Origin: Pseudomonas putida
Lineage (GTDB): Bacteria > Pseudomonadota > Gammaproteobacteria > Pseudomonadales > Pseudomonadaceae
Assembly: GCA_041071465.1 (NCBI GenBank)
Contig: CP163498.1
Coordinates: 1,330,001 to 1,394,000, forward strand
Direction of reading: 5' to 3'
Length of the DNA: 64,000 nucleotides
The position numbers and the translations under genes were made by a program. A model generated the notes under the pieces. That model was not told the DNA's origin and searched no databases. It saw nothing but the letters and a program-made list of their open reading frames with translations. Below, piece after piece: positions 40,954-54,407 of the stretch (position 1 is the first letter of the stretch; each line of letters begins with the position of its first letter).

Positions 40954-41871
40954 TCATTCCGACCGAATCAGCCGACGCGGCGCAATGCGCCCGTCTTCGC
41001 TCACTTCACCGATACCGATGAAGCGCGCATTATGATCCTGTACCCGGACCATGCCAAATTGTGGCGCGTCCGGCGCGCGTACCGCCTGCCCATGCAGCCA
41101 GTAGAACGCACTGTGTTCCGACAGGCTGACCATCGGCCAGTCCTGCAGCCCGCTGTCAGATGGCATCAGGAAGCGGTCGAGCGCTTCGTTGCCACCGTCG
41201 GCATGGGCCTGTTCGAGTTCCTCGAGGGTAACCGTCTGTGCCAGCGCGAAGGGCCCGGCCTGGGTCCTGCGCAGCTCGGCGACATAAGCGCCGCAGCCTA
41301 GGGCTTCACCGATATCCTCCACCAGGGTGCGGATATAGGTGCCTTTGCTGCATCCTACGCTCAACCGTGCACGGGTGCCTTCGCACTCGAGCAACTCCAA
41401 GCGGTTAATAGTAACAGAACGCGCCTCGCGCTCCACTACCTCTCCTGCACGCGCCAGTTTGTACAGCGGCTGGCCATCACGCTTGAGCGCCGAGTACATG
41501 GGCGGTATCTGGCTGATGGGGCCACGAAAACGTGGCAGCAGCGCCTCGATATCGGCGCGACCAACGGTCACGTCGCGGGTCTGCAGTACCTCGCCCTCGG
41601 CATCGCCGGTGTTGGTAGTCTGCCCCATCTGCATGACGGTTTCGTAGCCCTTGTCGGAATCGAGCAAGTACTGCGAAAACTTGGTCGCCTCGCCGAAGCA
41701 CAGCGGCAGCACGCCGGTTGCCAACGGATCGAGGCTACCGGTGTGGCCGGCCTTTTCCGCATTGAGCAGCCAGCGCACCTTTTGCAGGGCGGCGTTGGAC
41801 GTGAAGCCCAGCGGCTTGTCGAGCAGGATGATGCCGCTGACATTGCGGCGGATACGTTTGACCTGGGCCAC
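40954..41871 (-). CDS. truB: tRNA pseudouridine(55) synthase
   Basis: 305 residues. It makes pseudouridine 55 in the T-loop of tRNAs. The catalytic Asp is in [21 protein letters not shown]; the family motifs [30 protein letters not shown] and [15 protein letters not shown] follow, with a PUA-like C-terminus. Tandem GTG codons at 41874 and 41871 follow AAGGAGTAA; the second has the better spacing (6 nt). It begins 3-6 nt after rbfA. Confidence 0.96.
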   Translation of the reverse strand: MAQVKRIRRNVSGIILLDKPLGFTSNAALQKVRWLLNAEKAGHTGSLDPLATGVLPLCFGEATKFSQYLLDSDKGYETVMQMGQTTNTGDAEGEVLQTRDVTVGRADIEALLPRFRGPISQIPPMYSALKRDGQPLYKLARAGEVVEREARSVTINRLELLECEGTRARLSVGCSKGTYIRTLVEDIGEALGCGAYVAELRRTQAGPFALAQTVTLEELEQAHADGGNEALDRFLMPSDSGLQDWPMVSLSEHSAFYWLHGQAVRAPDAPQFGMVRVQDHNARFIGIGEVSEDGRIAPRRLIRSE

Positions 41872-41874
41872 CAC

Positions 41875-42273
41875 TTACTCCTTGGTGCCCGACTCGTCGG
41901 CATCCTTGTGCAGGCGGTCTTCGGCCACTGCACGCTCGATCAGCGCCGACAGGTGCACACCACGGCTGACACTTTCATCGAAGTGGAAGTGCAGCTGCGG
42001 CACGCTGCGCAGTTGCATCGAACGCCCCAGGTGCAGACGCAGGAAGCTGGCAGCGCTGTTCAATGCCTTGAGCGACTGCTGCACGGCGTCCGGGGTTTCC
42101 TCGCCCATGACGGTGATGAACACCTTGGCATGGCCCAGGTCACGGCTGACGTCCACGGCGGTGATGGTCACCAGACCGACGCGTGGGTCCTTGACTTCGC
42201 GACGGATCAGTTCGGCCAGCTCGCGCTGCATCTGATCGCCAATACGTTGGGTACGGCTATATTCTTTGGCCAT
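41875..42273 (-). CDS. rbfA: 30S ribosome-binding factor A
   Basis: 132 residues. A KH-like assembly factor for 16S rRNA 5' end maturation and cold growth. The features are [46 protein letters not shown] and [14 protein letters not shown]. The start is ATG 42273 (MAKEYS). Its stop overlaps the truB Shine-Dalgarno. Part of the nusA-infB-rbfA-truB operon. Confidence 0.96.
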   Translation of the reverse strand: MAKEYSRTQRIGDQMQRELAELIRREVKDPRVGLVTITAVDVSRDLGHAKVFITVMGEETPDAVQQSLKALNSAASFLRLHLGRSMQLRSVPQLHFHFDESVSRGVHLSALIERAVAEDRLHKDADESGTKE

Positions 42274-42389
42274 TCTTGCTACCTGTAACTTAAAGCGGCA
42301 AACGCCCGGACAGACGAATGCCTGACCGGGCGCTACCTGAAGAGGTACCGCAAGCCGCCCTGTAGCGGGCGCTTGCGGCTCGCTCGCCC

Positions 42390-44918
42390 TTAAAGGGTAC
42401 GAGCCACCTGGACTTTCTCGAAGACTTCGATCTTGTCGCCGACCTTGACGTCGTTGTAGCTCTTGACGCCAATACCGCACTCCATGCCCGAACGCACTTC
42501 GGAGGCGTCGTCCTTGAAGCGACGCAGCGATTCCAGCTCGCCTTCGAAGATCACAACGTCGTCGCGCAGTACGCGGATCGGACGGTTGCGGTAAACGGTA
42601 CCCTCGATGACCATACAGCCAGCGATGGCGCCGAACTTCGGCGAACGGAACACGTCACGCACTTCGGCGACACCCAGGATGTTCTCGCGAACATCGCTGC
42701 CGAGCATGCCGGTCAGGGCCTTCTTGACGTCTTCGATGATGTCGTAGATCACGTTGTAGTAACGCATATCCAGACCTTCTTGCTCGACGATCTTGCGCGC
42801 ACCGGCATCGGCACGCACGTTGAAGCCGAACAGTACTGCGTTCGAAGCCAGTGCCAGGTTGGCGTCGCTTTCGGTGATACCACCGACGCCACCACCAATC
42901 ACACGCACCTGCACTTCGTCGTTGCCCAGGCCGCCAAGCGAGCCCTGCAGTGCTTCCAGAGAACCACGCACATCGGTCTTGAGAACGATGTTGAGGGTTT
43001 TCTTCTCTTCCTGACCCATGGTCTCGAAGATGTTTTCCAGCTTGCCGGCGTGAGCACGGGCCAGCTTGACCTCGCGGTACTTGCCTTGACGGAACAGGGC
43101 AACTTCACGGGCTTTCTTCTCGTCGGCAACCACGGACAGCTCGTCACCGGCTTCCGGGGTACCGTCCAGGCCGAGGATTTCGACCGGGATCGACGGGCCG
43201 GCTTCCTTCACAGGCTTGCCGTTCTCGTCGAGCATGGCACGCACGCGGCCATAGTTGGAACCGCACAGAACCATGTCGCCCTGACGCAGGGTACCGTCCT
43301 GAACCAGGATGGTCGCCACTGGGCCACGGCCCTTGTCCAGGCGCGATTCGACGACCACGCCACGACCTGGAGCGGTCGGGGTTGCAGTCAGTTCGAGGAT
43401 CTCGGCCTGCAGCAGGACAGCTTCGAGCAGTTCGTCGACGCCGGTACCCATCTTCGCCGAAACCTTAACGAACGGAGTGTCACCACCCCAGTCCTCGGAG
43501 GTTACGCCTTCGACGGACAGTTCGTTGCGGATGCGATCGAGGTCAGCACCTGGCTTGTCGATCTTGTTCACCGCAACCACCAGCGGAACGCCAGCTGCCT
43601 TGGCATGCTGAACGGCTTCGCGGGTTTGAGGCATCACGCCGTCGTCCGCTGCCACCACCAGGATGACGATGTCGGTCGCCTTGGCACCGCGTGCACGCAT
43701 CTGGGTGAAAGCTGCGTGGCCCGGGGTGTCGAGGAAGGTGACCATACCGCGGTCGGTTTCCACGTGGTAGGCACCGATGTGCTGGGTGATACCACCGGCT
43801 TCGCCAGCGGCAACCTTGGCACGACGGATGTAGTCGAGCAGCGAGGTCTTACCATGGTCAACGTGACCCATGACAGTAACCACCGGTGCACGCGACTCGG
43901 TCTGGCCTTCGAATTTCAGCGATTCGGCCAGGGAGTCTTCCAGCGCGGTGTCGCTGACCAGGGTGACCTTGTGGCCCAGCTCTTCTGCGATCAGCTGAGC
44001 GGTTTCCTGGTCGAGCACCTGGTTGATGGTGACCGGAGTACCCATCTTGAACATGAACTTGACCACTTCAGCGCCCTTGACGGACATCTGGTTGGCCAGC
44101 TCGGAGACCGTGATGGTCTCGCCGATGGTCACGTCACGGATGACGGGGCCAGTCGGGTTCTGGAAGCCGTGCTGATTACGCTTTTTCAGCTTGCCCTTGC
44201 CGCCACGACCACGACGAGCGCCATCGCTCTCTTCGTCGGTAGTGCGCGGAGCAGCACGCGGAGTCGGCGCCTTTTCCTTCTCCTTGACCTTGACCTTGAT
44301 CGACACACGAGGCGCCTCGCCACGACGACGGTCGTCATCGCGAGTACGGCTTTCGTTGCGACGGGTCTCGTCCTTCTTGCGCTCGGCAGCACGGGCTGCA
44401 GCGTCTTCGGAGGCCGGAGCGTCGGCGACTACCGGGGCCGGGGCAGCGGCAGGAGCCGGCTCTGGCTTGGCGGCAGGCGCAGGGGCGGCTACAGCGGAGT
44501 CGGCCGCCTGACGACGGGCTTGCTCTTCGTTGCGCTGGCGAACTTCGGCCTCGACCTTGTCGCGAGCGGCATTTTCAGCCGCGCGGCGCTCATCCAGCTC
44601 ACGCTTCTGCTCAGCCTGGATTTCTTCCGGGCTGCGCTGCACGAAAACTTTCTTCTTGCGTACTTCTACGCTGATGCTCTTGCTACCGGCGACACGCAGG
44701 GTGCTGGTGGTTTTGCGCTGCAAGGTAATCTTGCGCGGCTCTTCCGCCTTGCTCTTGTGGCTGCTTTTCAAATGAGTCAGCAGGGTCTGCTTCTCATTGT
44801 CGGTCACTACCTGACCGGCGTCGGTGTGCGGCAGACCTGCCTCACGCATCTGCTGCAGCAGGCGCTCTACCGGTGCCTCGACCTCTTGGGCCAGTTCTTT
44901 CACCGTGACTTGCGTCAT
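42390..44918 (-). CDS. infB: Translation initiation factor IF-2
   Basis: 842 residues. The GTPase that brings fMet-tRNA to the 30S start complex. The N-terminal IF2-N domain ([21 protein letters not shown]) is followed by a long charged Ala/Pro/Arg linker, a second IF2-N domain, the G domain ([26 protein letters not shown]), and domains II-IV for fMet binding ([40 protein letters not shown]). It starts 27 nt after nusA. Confidence 0.98.
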   Translation of the reverse strand: MTQVTVKELAQEVEAPVERLLQQMREAGLPHTDAGQVVTDNEKQTLLTHLKSSHKSKAEEPRKITLQRKTTSTLRVAGSKSISVEVRKKKVFVQRSPEEIQAEQKRELDERRAAENAARDKVEAEVRQRNEEQARRQAADSAVAAPAPAAKPEPAPAAAPAPVVADAPASEDAAARAAERKKDETRRNESRTRDDDRRRGEAPRVSIKVKVKEKEKAPTPRAAPRTTDEESDGARRGRGGKGKLKKRNQHGFQNPTGPVIRDVTIGETITVSELANQMSVKGAEVVKFMFKMGTPVTINQVLDQETAQLIAEELGHKVTLVSDTALEDSLAESLKFEGQTESRAPVVTVMGHVDHGKTSLLDYIRRAKVAAGEAGGITQHIGAYHVETDRGMVTFLDTPGHAAFTQMRARGAKATDIVILVVAADDGVMPQTREAVQHAKAAGVPLVVAVNKIDKPGADLDRIRNELSVEGVTSEDWGGDTPFVKVSAKMGTGVDELLEAVLLQAEILELTATPTAPGRGVVVESRLDKGRGPVATILVQDGTLRQGDMVLCGSNYGRVRAMLDENGKPVKEAGPSIPVEILGLDGTPEAGDELSVVADEKKAREVALFRQGKYREVKLARAHAGKLENIFETMGQEEKKTLNIVLKTDVRGSLEALQGSLGGLGNDEVQVRVIGGGVGGITESDANLALASNAVLFGFNVRADAGARKIVEQEGLDMRYYNVIYDIIEDVKKALTGMLGSDVRENILGVAEVRDVFRSPKFGAIAGCMVIEGTVYRNRPIRVLRDDVVIFEGELESLRRFKDDASEVRSGMECGIGVKSYNDVKVGDKIEVFEKVQVARTL

Positions 44919-44945
44919 GCACTTCTCTCCTCAGGCCGCGCCTAA

Positions 44946-46427
44946 TTACTCGAACCAGTGGGCTCGGGCGGCCATGATCAACTTGCCGGCACGCTCTTCG
45001 TCGATGCCGTCGATGTCGAGCAGATCGTCGATCGACTGCTCGGCCAGGTCTTCGCGGTTAACCACGCCGCGCACCGCCAGTTCAGCCGCCAGGTCCTTGT
45101 CCATGCCCTCGAGGGAGAGCAGGTCTTCGGCCGGGTGGGCGTCTGCCAGTTTTTCTTCGGTAGCGATGGCCTTGGTCAACAAACGGTCCTTGGCTCGAGC
45201 GCGGAGCTCATTGACGATATCTTCGTCAAAGCCATCGATGTTGAGCATTTCTTCCAACGGTACGTAGGCAATTTCTTCGAGGCTGGTGAAGCCTTCGTCG
45301 ACCAGCACTTGGGCCAGCTCCTCGTCGACTTCCAGTTCATCGATGAAATTGCGCAGGATGTCACCGGTTTCGGCCTGTTGCTTGGCCTGGATGTCCTTCT
45401 CGGTCATCACGTTCAGGGTCCAGCCGGTCAACTGACTGGCCAGGCGAACGTTCTGACCGCCACGGCCAATGGCCTGGGCCAGGTTGTCCTCGGCGACGGC
45501 GATGTCCATGGCATGGGCATCTTCATCAACGATGATCGCCGCGACTTCGGCCGGCGACATGGCGTTGATGACGAACTGCGCCGGGTTATCGTCCCACAGG
45601 ACGATATCCACACGCTCACCACCCAGCTCCCCGGATACGGCCTGGACGCGCGAACCACGCATGCCGATGCAGGCACCTTGCGGGTCGATACGCTTGTCCT
45701 TGGAGCGGACGGCGATCTTGGCTCGCGAACCCGGATCACGGGAAGCAGCCATGACTTCGATGAGGCCCTCGGCGATTTCCGGCACTTCAATGCGGAAAAG
45801 CTCGATCAGCATCTGCGGCGCGGTGCGCGACAGAATCAGCTGTGGGCCACGGTTTTCAGTGCGAATTTCCTTGAGCAGCGCACGCAGGCGCACGCCAACA
45901 CGGAAGGTTTCGCGCGGAATGATGTCTTCGCGAGCCAGCAAGGCCTCGGCATTGTTGCCCAGGTCAACGATGACGTTGTCGCGGGTAACCTTTTTAACGG
46001 TACCGGAGATGATCTCGCCCACGCGTTCGCGGTAGGCATCGACCACCTGGGCGCGCTCGGCCTCACGGACCTTCTGCACGATGACCTGCTTGGCGGTCTG
46101 GGCGGCGATACGACCGAACTCGATGGACTCGATCTTCTCCTCGATCACGTCACCGACCTTGGCTTCAGGGTGGGTGTCCTTGATCTTGTCCAGCCAGGTC
46201 TCGATTGCCGGATCATCAAGATCGGCTTCGTCGACCACGGTCCAACGACGGAAAGTCTCGTAGCTACCGGTGTGGCGATTGATTTCCACACGCAGGTCGA
46301 CTTCGTCTTCAAAACGTTTTTTGGTTGCAGTGGCCAGGGCCACTTCCAGCGCTTCGAAAATGACGCCGGGCGGTACACCTTTTTCGTTGGATACCGATTC
46401 AACAACCAGCAGTACTTCTTTGCTCAT
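44946..46427 (-). CDS. nusA: Transcription termination/antitermination factor NusA
   Basis: 493 residues. It binds RNA polymerase and modulates pausing, termination and antitermination. An N-terminal polymerase-binding domain, an S1 domain ([21 protein letters not shown]), two KH domains ([39 protein letters not shown]) and two acidic C-terminal AR repeats ([40 protein letters not shown]) are present. The start is ATG 46427 (MSKEVLLV). Confidence 0.98.
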   Translation of the reverse strand: MSKEVLLVVESVSNEKGVPPGVIFEALEVALATATKKRFEDEVDLRVEINRHTGSYETFRRWTVVDEADLDDPAIETWLDKIKDTHPEAKVGDVIEEKIESIEFGRIAAQTAKQVIVQKVREAERAQVVDAYRERVGEIISGTVKKVTRDNVIVDLGNNAEALLAREDIIPRETFRVGVRLRALLKEIRTENRGPQLILSRTAPQMLIELFRIEVPEIAEGLIEVMAASRDPGSRAKIAVRSKDKRIDPQGACIGMRGSRVQAVSGELGGERVDIVLWDDNPAQFVINAMSPAEVAAIIVDEDAHAMDIAVAEDNLAQAIGRGGQNVRLASQLTGWTLNVMTEKDIQAKQQAETGDILRNFIDELEVDEELAQVLVDEGFTSLEEIAYVPLEEMLNIDGFDEDIVNELRARAKDRLLTKAIATEEKLADAHPAEDLLSLEGMDKDLAAELAVRGVVNREDLAEQSIDDLLDIDGIDEERAGKLIMAARAHWFE

Positions 46428-46486
46428 CGTACGCCTCGCCTTGCGCAAGCCATTGGGCCCGGATAGTCCGCCGGGCCCGGCACGTC

Positions 46487-46945
46487 TCAGTCAAAACTGG
46501 GAATAATATTGGCCTTGTCGATCGAGTCGATCGGTAACAGGAACTCTTGGTTGTCCACCTGGACCACCACATCCTGCTCCTCCACACCACGGAGAAGGCC
46601 CTGGAAGTTACGACGACCCTCGAAGGGTGAGCGCAGCTTGATCTTCACTTGTTCGCCGGCATGCGAGGCAAACTGTTCCAGAGTGAACAGTGGGCGATCC
46701 ATGCCTGGAGAAGACACCTCGAGGGTGTACTCACTGCTGATTGGATCTTCCACATCGAGGATTGCGCTGGCCTGACGACTGACCGCTTCGCAGTCCTCCA
46801 CCAGAATGCCGCCTTCCTTGTCGATGTAGATGCGCAGTACCGAATGCTTACCCTGGGAAACGTATTCGATCCCCCAGCACTGATAGCCCAGACCCTCGAC
46901 AACCGGGGCCAACAAGGCCTGCAACTGTTCTAGCTTGCTCGACAC
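46487..46945 (-). CDS. rimP: Ribosome maturation factor RimP
   Basis: 152 residues. Needed for 30S assembly. The features are [43 protein letters not shown] and the [13 protein letters not shown] motif, then an SH3-like C-terminal domain. The start is GTG 46945, preceded by GAGGGGG; the in-frame extension to 46996 would overlap the region of a terminator hairpin. First protein gene of the rimP-nusA-infB block. Confidence 0.95.
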   Translation of the reverse strand: MSSKLEQLQALLAPVVEGLGYQCWGIEYVSQGKHSVLRIYIDKEGGILVEDCEAVSRQASAILDVEDPISSEYTLEVSSPGMDRPLFTLEQFASHAGEQVKIKLRSPFEGRRNFQGLLRGVEEQDVVVQVDNQEFLLPIDSIDKANIIPSFD

Positions 46946-47043
46946 CTGAACCCCCTCGTGCATGCTGTGCAAATAAAAAATGGGCGAAGCGCCCATCCCT
47001 GAAAGCGCCGTTGGACAACGACGCCGAAAACTGTTCGGTTAGC

Positions 47044-47065
47044 AAAAAGCCCCTGAAAAGGGGCT
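47044..47065 (-). terminator. Terminator between tRNA-fMet and rimP
   Basis: AGCCCC/GGGGCT stem followed on the minus strand by five T residues. Since rimP lies 100 bases downstream on the same strand, it may be a partial terminator or processing signal. Confidence 0.75.
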
Positions 47066-47075
47066 CCGCTGAAGC

Positions 47076-47152
<77 letters not shown>

Positions 47153-47218
47153 ACAAAGCTGGGGCAAAAGTATAAGACCGAACCCTACTGAGGGTCAAAT
47201 CCAAACATTCACCTACAA

Positions 47219-47239
47219 GAAAGCCCGCTAAAGCGGGCT
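47219..47239 (-). terminator. Hairpin between tRNA-Leu and tRNA-fMet
   Basis: AGCCCGCT/AGCGGGCT with TTCTTG after it on the minus strand; a short, weakly T-tailed hairpin that may stop or process the tRNA transcript. Confidence 0.55.
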
Positions 47240-47252
47240 CTCAAGCTTTAAT

Positions 47253-47338
47253 TGGTACCGAGAAGGGGACTCGAACCCCTACACCCTATGGGCACAACCA
47301 CCTCAAGGTTGCGTGTCTACCAATTCCACCACCTCGGC
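47253..47338 (-). tRNA. leuU: tRNA-Leu (GAG)
   Basis: An 86-nt class II tRNA with CCA encoded. Acceptor GCCGAGG, D-loop GGAATTGGTAGACAC, anticodon stem-loop CAACC-TTGAGGT-GGTTG (anticodon GAG), a long variable arm, and T-arm GGGGTTCGAGTCCCC. It lies between secG and metY, the same order as secG-leuU-metY in E. coli. Confidence 0.96.
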
Positions 47339-47359
47339 AATACTACTACTTGAAACCCG

Positions 47360-47758
47360 TTACTTCTGCTCTTCTGCCGGAGGAGGTACATCACCCGTGT
47401 TATTGGTGGTTTCGCTCTCCTGCTGTTGGAGCACCGGTACATCATCATTAACTGCCGGTTTTTGCTGCTCTTTCACTTCTAGCACTGCTGGATCTGGAAG
47501 ACCTGCTTGGCTAAGCTGGTGAGCTTGTTGCTTCGCGAAGTATCCTAACCCAAGTGCTGTCAAAAAGAAAGTGGCAGCGAGTATAGCAGTTAATTTACTT
47601 AGGAACGTTGCAGAGCCTTGGCTCCCGAACACGGTGTTTGAGGCACCCGCGCCGAAAGATGCACCTGCTTCAGCACCTTTACCCTGTTGCAACAGAACCA
47701 GCACTACAAGCGACAGCGCTGCCAACAGATGAAAAACAACGATGACTGTTTCCAGCAT
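47360..47758 (-). CDS. secG: Preprotein translocase subunit SecG
   Basis: 132 residues. Auxiliary membrane subunit of SecYEG. Two membrane spans ([20 protein letters not shown] and about 53-73) surround the conserved [24 protein letters not shown] loop and STAFL-like [14 protein letters not shown] Pro/Glu/Gln-rich C-terminal tail makes it longer than the E. coli protein, as usual in Pseudomonas. ATG 47758 is chosen. It starts 4 nt after tpiA. Confidence 0.94.
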   Translation of the reverse strand: MLETVIVVFHLLAALSLVVLVLLQQGKGAEAGASFGAGASNTVFGSQGSATFLSKLTAILAATFFLTALGLGYFAKQQAHQLSQAGLPDPAVLEVKEQQKPAVNDDVPVLQQQESETTNNTGDVPPPAEEQK

Positions 47759-47762
47759 TTGT

Positions 47763-48518
47763 TCAGTTTCCTGCGGCGCGACAAATTGCACCGAATTCGT
47801 CTGCGTTCAGGGAAGCCCCACCAATGAGACCCCCATCGATATCCGGCATGCCGAACAGTTCGGCCGCATTGGCCGCCTTCACGCTGCCGCCGTAGAGCAA
47901 CTGCACCTTCGCAGCTACTTCAGCATCTTCTGCCGCCAGCTGGCCGCGGATGGCGGCGTGCACATCCTGGGCCTGCTGTGGCGTGGCCGTAAGGCCAGTG
48001 CCGATGGCCCATACAGGCTCATAGGCGATTACTGCATTGGCAAAAGCCTTAACACCGAATGCTTCGATGATACTGCTTAGTTGACGCCCGACAACTTCAA
48101 GCGTTTTGCCAGCCTCGCGCTCTTCAAGGGTTTCCCCGATGCAAAGCACTGGCTTCAAACCTTTGGCCTGGGCCGCTGCAAACTTGCGATTGAGCACTTC
48201 GTCGGTTTCACCAATGACTTGGCGACGCTCCGAGTGACCAATCAACACCAACTTGCAACCTGCTTCAACCAGCTGCTCCGGAGCAACTTCCCCGGTCAGC
48301 GCACCCTGTTCGGGTTGTACAGCAGAATTCTGTGCGCCGACAGTAATTTCTTTACCCGCCAAGCCATCGATCACTTGATTGATGAACAGGGCTGGTGGAA
48401 ATACCGCGACTTCCACTCCGCTCGGCAAGGCGAGATTGCTCAAGCCTTCGGTCAGCTCAGCGACGCTAGCGCGGGTACCGTGCATCTTCCAGTTACCAGC
48501 TACCATAGGGCGACGCAT
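47763..48518 (-). CDS. tpiA: Triosephosphate isomerase
   Basis: 251 residues, full-length TIM barrel. It interconverts DHAP and glyceraldehyde-3-P. Lys in NWKMHG, catalytic His in LIGHSERRQ, catalytic Glu in [14 protein letters not shown], and the phosphate loop [10 protein letters not shown] are present. Located between glmM and secG in the same orientation. Confidence 0.97.
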   Translation of the reverse strand: MRRPMVAGNWKMHGTRASVAELTEGLSNLALPSGVEVAVFPPALFINQVIDGLAGKEITVGAQNSAVQPEQGALTGEVAPEQLVEAGCKLVLIGHSERRQVIGETDEVLNRKFAAAQAKGLKPVLCIGETLEEREAGKTLEVVGRQLSSIIEAFGVKAFANAVIAYEPVWAIGTGLTATPQQAQDVHAAIRGQLAAEDAEVAAKVQLLYGGSVKAANAAELFGMPDIDGGLIGGASLNADEFGAICRAAGN

Positions 48519-48583
48519 GCTTTACCTCGTCGGTCAAAGTGGGCGCAGATCTTACCCAACCAGATCTGCGCTGGCAAGCGCCA

Positions 48584-49924
48584 TCAGACACAAACTTCGC
48601 CAACCAGTTTGGCCAGTGCTTCAGCATGGCCACGCACCTGGGTTTCGTCTTCGCCTTCGACCATGACCCGCACCAGCGGCTCGGTACCAGACTTGCGCAA
48701 CAGCACACGACCGCGACCGGCCAACGCTTCAGTGACCTTGGCACTGGCATCCTTGACGGCCGGGTGCTCCAGCGGGTCGACCTTGCTGGCGCCGAAGCGC
48801 ACGTTGATCAACACCTGCGGGCACTTGCGCAGCGCCTGACGGGCCTGCGCCAAGGTTTCGCCACGGCGCTTGAGCGCCATCAGCACCTGCAAAGCGGCAA
48901 TGATCGCGTCACCGGTGGTGGTGTGGTTGCAGCACACGACATGGCCGGAGTTTTCGCCACCAACCAGCCACTCGCGCTCCAGCAGCTCAGCCATGACATA
49001 ACGGTCGCCGACCTTGGCCCGCACGAACGGGATATCCAGGTCTTTCAGTGCAAGCTCCAGGCCCAGGTTGCTCATCAGCGTGCCGACTACCCCACCTTGC
49101 AGCTTGCCACGATCGTGCAAGTCGCGAGCAATGATGAACAGCAGTTCGTCACCGTCGACGATGGCGCCGGTGTGGTCGACCATCAGCACCCGATCACCGT
49201 CGCCATCGAAGGCAATGCCAAGGTCGGCATGGCCCACCAGCACGGCAGCCTGCAGCGATTCGATGTGGGTCGAGCCGCAGCCTTCGTTGATGTTCAGGCC
49301 GTCTGGTTGCGCATGCAGCACGGTCACATCGGCACCCAACTCGCGGAACACGCTTGGCGCGACCTTGTAGGTGGCGCCGTGGGCGCAATCGACCACCAGT
49401 TTGAGGCCATCGAAGCTGGTGCTGCTCGGCACGCTGCTCTTGCAGAATTCGATGTAGCGGCCCGCCGCGTCGTTGATGCGCGACACCTTGCCCAGCTTGC
49501 TCGAATCGACAACCGTCATCGGCTGGTCGAGCAGTTCCTCGATCATCAGCTCGACTTCGTCAGGCAGCTTGGTGCCCTGACCGGAGAAGAACTTGATGCC
49601 GTTGTCTTCGTGCGGGTTGTGCGAGGCACTGATGACAATGCCCGCCTGGGCATGGAATGTGCGCGTCAGGTAGGCGATGGCTGGTGTAGGCATTGGCCCC
49701 AGCAGCATGACATCGGCACCCGCGGCGGCCAGGCCGGCTTCGAGCGCGGACTCGAACATGTAACCAGAGATACGCGTGTCCTTGCCCACCAGCACCCGGC
49801 AATGGCCCTGCTTGCGGAACGCCATGCCAGCCGCCCAGCCAAGCTTCAGCATGAAGTCAGGCGTGATCGGGTATTCGCCGACGCGGCCACGAATGCCGTC
49901 GGTACCAAAGTATTTTCTGCTCAT
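48584..49924 (-). CDS. glmM: Phosphoglucosamine mutase
   Basis: 446 residues. It converts glucosamine-6-P to glucosamine-1-P for UDP-GlcNAc, supplying peptidoglycan and LPS. The phosphoserine loop is [19 protein letters not shown], the Mg site [13 protein letters not shown], sugar-binding GGENSGHVV, and the phosphate loop [15 protein letters not shown]. Lies 16 nt after folP. Confidence 0.97.
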
Positions 49925-49940
49925 AGGGACTCCAATGTTC

Positions 49941-50792
49941 TTATTCGGCGTTTTGCACCGCAGCGATCATGCGCACTACATCGACAGTTTCGGCCACATC
50001 ATGGACACGAAGTATGCTCGCCCCCTTGGTCATGGCCAACGCCGCCAGCGCAAGGCTGCCGTACAAGCGCTCGCCGACCGGACGTTCCAGCGTCAGGCCG
50101 ATCATGCTCTTTCGTGAAACACCCACCAGCAGTGGGCGCCCAAGGCGATAGAGCGCTTCCATGTGCTTGAACAGGCTCAGGTTGTGCGCCAGTGTCTTGG
50201 CGAAACCAAAGCCCGGATCAAGAATGATTCTGTTTGAATCGATGCCCGCCGCCGAACAGGCGGCCATCCGCTGCTCAAGATAACGCGCAACGTCGGCGGT
50301 CACATCTTCGTAATGCGGGTCATCCTGCATGTTACCCGGCTCGCCACGCATGTGCATGAGGCACACCGGCAGGCCAGTATCGGCCGCGGCGTCCAGAGCG
50401 CCATCGCGCTCCAGGGCGCGCACGTCATTGATCAGCCCGGCGCCTAGACGCGCGGACTCGCGGATGACGGCAGGCGTCGAGGTATCGACCGAGATGACCA
50501 CGTCAAGGCGACTATTGATCGCCTCAACCATTGGCGCCACCCGCTCCAGCTCTTCGGTCACCGATACTGCGCGTGCGCCCGGCCGCGTGGACTCGCCGCC
50601 GATGTCGATCAGCGTAGCGCCGGCGGCAACCATTGCCTCGGCATGGCGCAGGGCCTCGTCACGCTGACTGAAGCGCCCGCCATCGGAGAAGGAATCGGGG
50701 GTGATATTGAGAATACCCATGACATGGGTACGTGACAAATCAAGAACCCGGTTGCCGCAAGGCAACCGGGTCGGGTACTGCACTGAGCTCAT
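49941..50792 (-). CDS. folP: Dihydropteroate synthase
   Basis: 283 residues. It joins p-aminobenzoate to the pterin pyrophosphate made by FolK and is the sulfonamide target. The TIM-barrel motifs [40 protein letters not shown] and GVSRKSMIG are intact. It follows ftsH by 8 nt, the common ftsH-folP-glmM arrangement. Confidence 0.97.
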
Positions 50793-50800
50793 AGATGCCC

Positions 50801-52713
<1,913 letters not shown>

Positions 52714-52863
52714 TTCGCTACCCTCTGAGGCCGGCGCACGACGCAGCCGTGCCTCGCATGATATTCATCGCCCTAACTTACTACATTACCTACGCAGCCG
52801 CAGGCACCGTCTGTAACCCTTTGTGAAAGCTAGACTACACGAAGTTCGGACGATCCTGACGCA

Positions 52864-52892
52864 GTGGCCGATTGGAATTAACTATCGGCCAC
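52864..52892. repeat. Inverted repeat between rlmE and ftsH
   Basis: Perfect 9-bp arms GTGGCCGAT/ATCGGCCAC with an 11-nt loop, 16 bases after the rlmE stop, without a T-run. The remaining spacer to ftsH (about 150 bases) shows no gene. Confidence 0.5.
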
Positions 52893-52907
52893 CCCGCTTC
52901 ACACCTT

Positions 52908-53534
52908 TCATGCCCCTTTGAAGCCTCTGCCCAACAGGTATTGCTCACGGGAGCGATCCCGCGACGAAGATGGCTTGCGCATTTGCACTTTGTCGAACTT
53001 GCTGCGCACGTCCTTCAGGTACACGTCAAAACCTTCGCCCTGGAAAATCTTGATCAGGAAGTCGCCGCCGGGCTTGAGTACGCGGGTCGCCAGATCGAGG
53101 GCCAGCTCACAGAGGAACATGGCACGCGGTATGTCCACCGCGGGCGTACCACTCATATTGGGGGCCATGTCGGAAATCACAAGGTCTACGTGCGAATCGC
53201 CGACAGCCTCGAGAATGCGCTGCAGCACTTCATCGTGGGTGAAGTCACCCTGAATGAAGGTCACATCAGCGATCGAGTCCATTTCCAGAATGTCGGAAGC
53301 GATCAGGCGACCCTGGCCACCAATCAGACGACTGGTCACCTGGGACCAGCCACCAGGCGCGGCGCCGAGGTCGATCACACTCATGCCAGGGCGGATCAGA
53401 CGGTCCTTCTCCTGGATCTCCAGCAGTTTGTAGCTCGCACGCGAGCGGTAGCCATCCTTCTGCGCCTGCTTCACAAAAGGGTCGTTAAAATGCTCTCGCA
53501 GCCAGTTGGCGCTGCTTTTGGAACGTTGTACCAC
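52908..53534 (-). CDS. rlmE: 23S rRNA (uridine-2552-2'-O) methyltransferase
   Basis: 208 residues. SAM-dependent enzyme acting on the ribosomal A-loop. Motifs: [19 protein letters not shown], the SAM loop [29 protein letters not shown] and the catalytic Lys in [12 protein letters not shown] (K-D-K-E tetrad). The start is GTG 53534 with GAGG 6 nt upstream. The rlmE-ftsH pair is conserved and heat-inducible in E. coli. Confidence 0.96.
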
Positions 53535-53636
53535 GGGGCACCTCGATGATATGCGTCGTGATTGACTGGGCGGAGCCGGTGGCCCTCGGGTAAAATGCCG
53601 GTCAATTTTACAGAATCAGACGGAAAGGGTCAGATT

Positions 53637-53945
53637 ATGCCGCTCAATAACGAGCAGAAGAAGCAATACAAGTCCATTGGTCATGACCTGAAGCCGGTCC
53701 TGATCGTTGCTGGCAACGGTTTGAATGAAGGCGTCATCGCCGAATTGGAGCGCGCGCTGGTCGACCATGAGCTGATCAAGGTCGAAATTCGCTCGGAAGA
53801 CCGCGAAGAACGTGCCGAAACCATTGCAGAACTGTGCAAGGCCGGCCGTGCCGAGCTGGTGCAGACCATCGGCAAGAAAGCCCTGATCTACCGCAAGAAC
53901 CCACAGCCGAACAAGCAGCTGTCCAACATCCACCGTTACAAGTAA
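53637..53945 (+). CDS. yhbY: YhbY family RNA-binding protein (CRM domain)
   Basis: 102 residues with a single CRS1-YhbY domain associated with pre-50S ribosomes. The motifs KKQYKSIGHDLKPVLIVAGNGLNEGV, HELIKVEI and a GKKALIYRKN motif are intact. Divergent from rlmE with about 100 bp between them. In-frame extension to 53562 lacks a start signal. Confidence 0.93.
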   Translation: MPLNNEQKKQYKSIGHDLKPVLIVAGNGLNEGVIAELERALVDHELIKVEIRSEDREERAETIAELCKAGRAELVQTIGKKALIYRKNPQPNKQLSNIHRYK

Positions 53946-53957
53946 CGGTAGCTCCGA

Positions 53958-54407
53958 TCAGTGGCGCGGTGAACGCGCCCTGACCGGGACCGGTTGGGCC
54001 ACCAGCACGATGCCGGAAAAACCCAGCACCAGGAAACAGAACATCTGCCAGCGCTCGCCTACGGAAATACCGTAGCGCAAGGTGTAATACCCCACGCACG
54101 CACCGAAACCGAGCAACAACATCTGGCCACGAAACTGCCGCCACCAGGCCGCCAGGCCGTCCACCCTCGCCAGCACCGCAAGCTGGGTCAACAAACCAAG
54201 CAACGCCACGCCGATCAACCAGCGGTCGATCTGCCCGGCGATATCCTGCACCAGCAGCGGCGCCAGGCCACTGACCTTGAGCGCAGGCACCAGCCCCACA
54301 TGGAACACCCACAGGCCACCGACCCAGAACACCTGGGCCAATTGCCAGAGGATCCCCTCGAGGGATGGCGCCCGCAGGCGCCGGTCAGATGTGCTTGACT
54401 TCGACAA
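53958..54407 (-). CDS. DUF4149 family membrane protein (start uncertain)
   Basis: About 149 residues if the TTG at 54407 is used. Four hydrophobic segments are visible: GILWQLAQVFWVGGLWVFHV, RWLIGVALLGLLTQLAVLA, GQMLLLGFGACVGYY and MFCFLVLGFSGIVLVA. The family is of unknown function and commonly sits beside greA in Pseudomonas. No ATG/GTG with a good Shine-Dalgarno lies after the greA stop, so the start must either overlap greA or has been lost to a base error. Confidence 0.65.
   Translation of the reverse strand: MSKSSTSDRRLRAPSLEGILWQLAQVFWVGGLWVFHVGLVPALKVSGLAPLLVQDIAGQIDRWLIGVALLGLLTQLAVLARVDGLAAWWRQFRGQMLLLGFGACVGYYTLRYGISVGERWQMFCFLVLGFSGIVLVAQPVPVRARSPRH

Noticed and set aside
53562..53596. 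TTGACT...TAAAAT as a yhbY promoter
   Set aside because: The spacer is 23 bp, too long for a sigma70 promoter.
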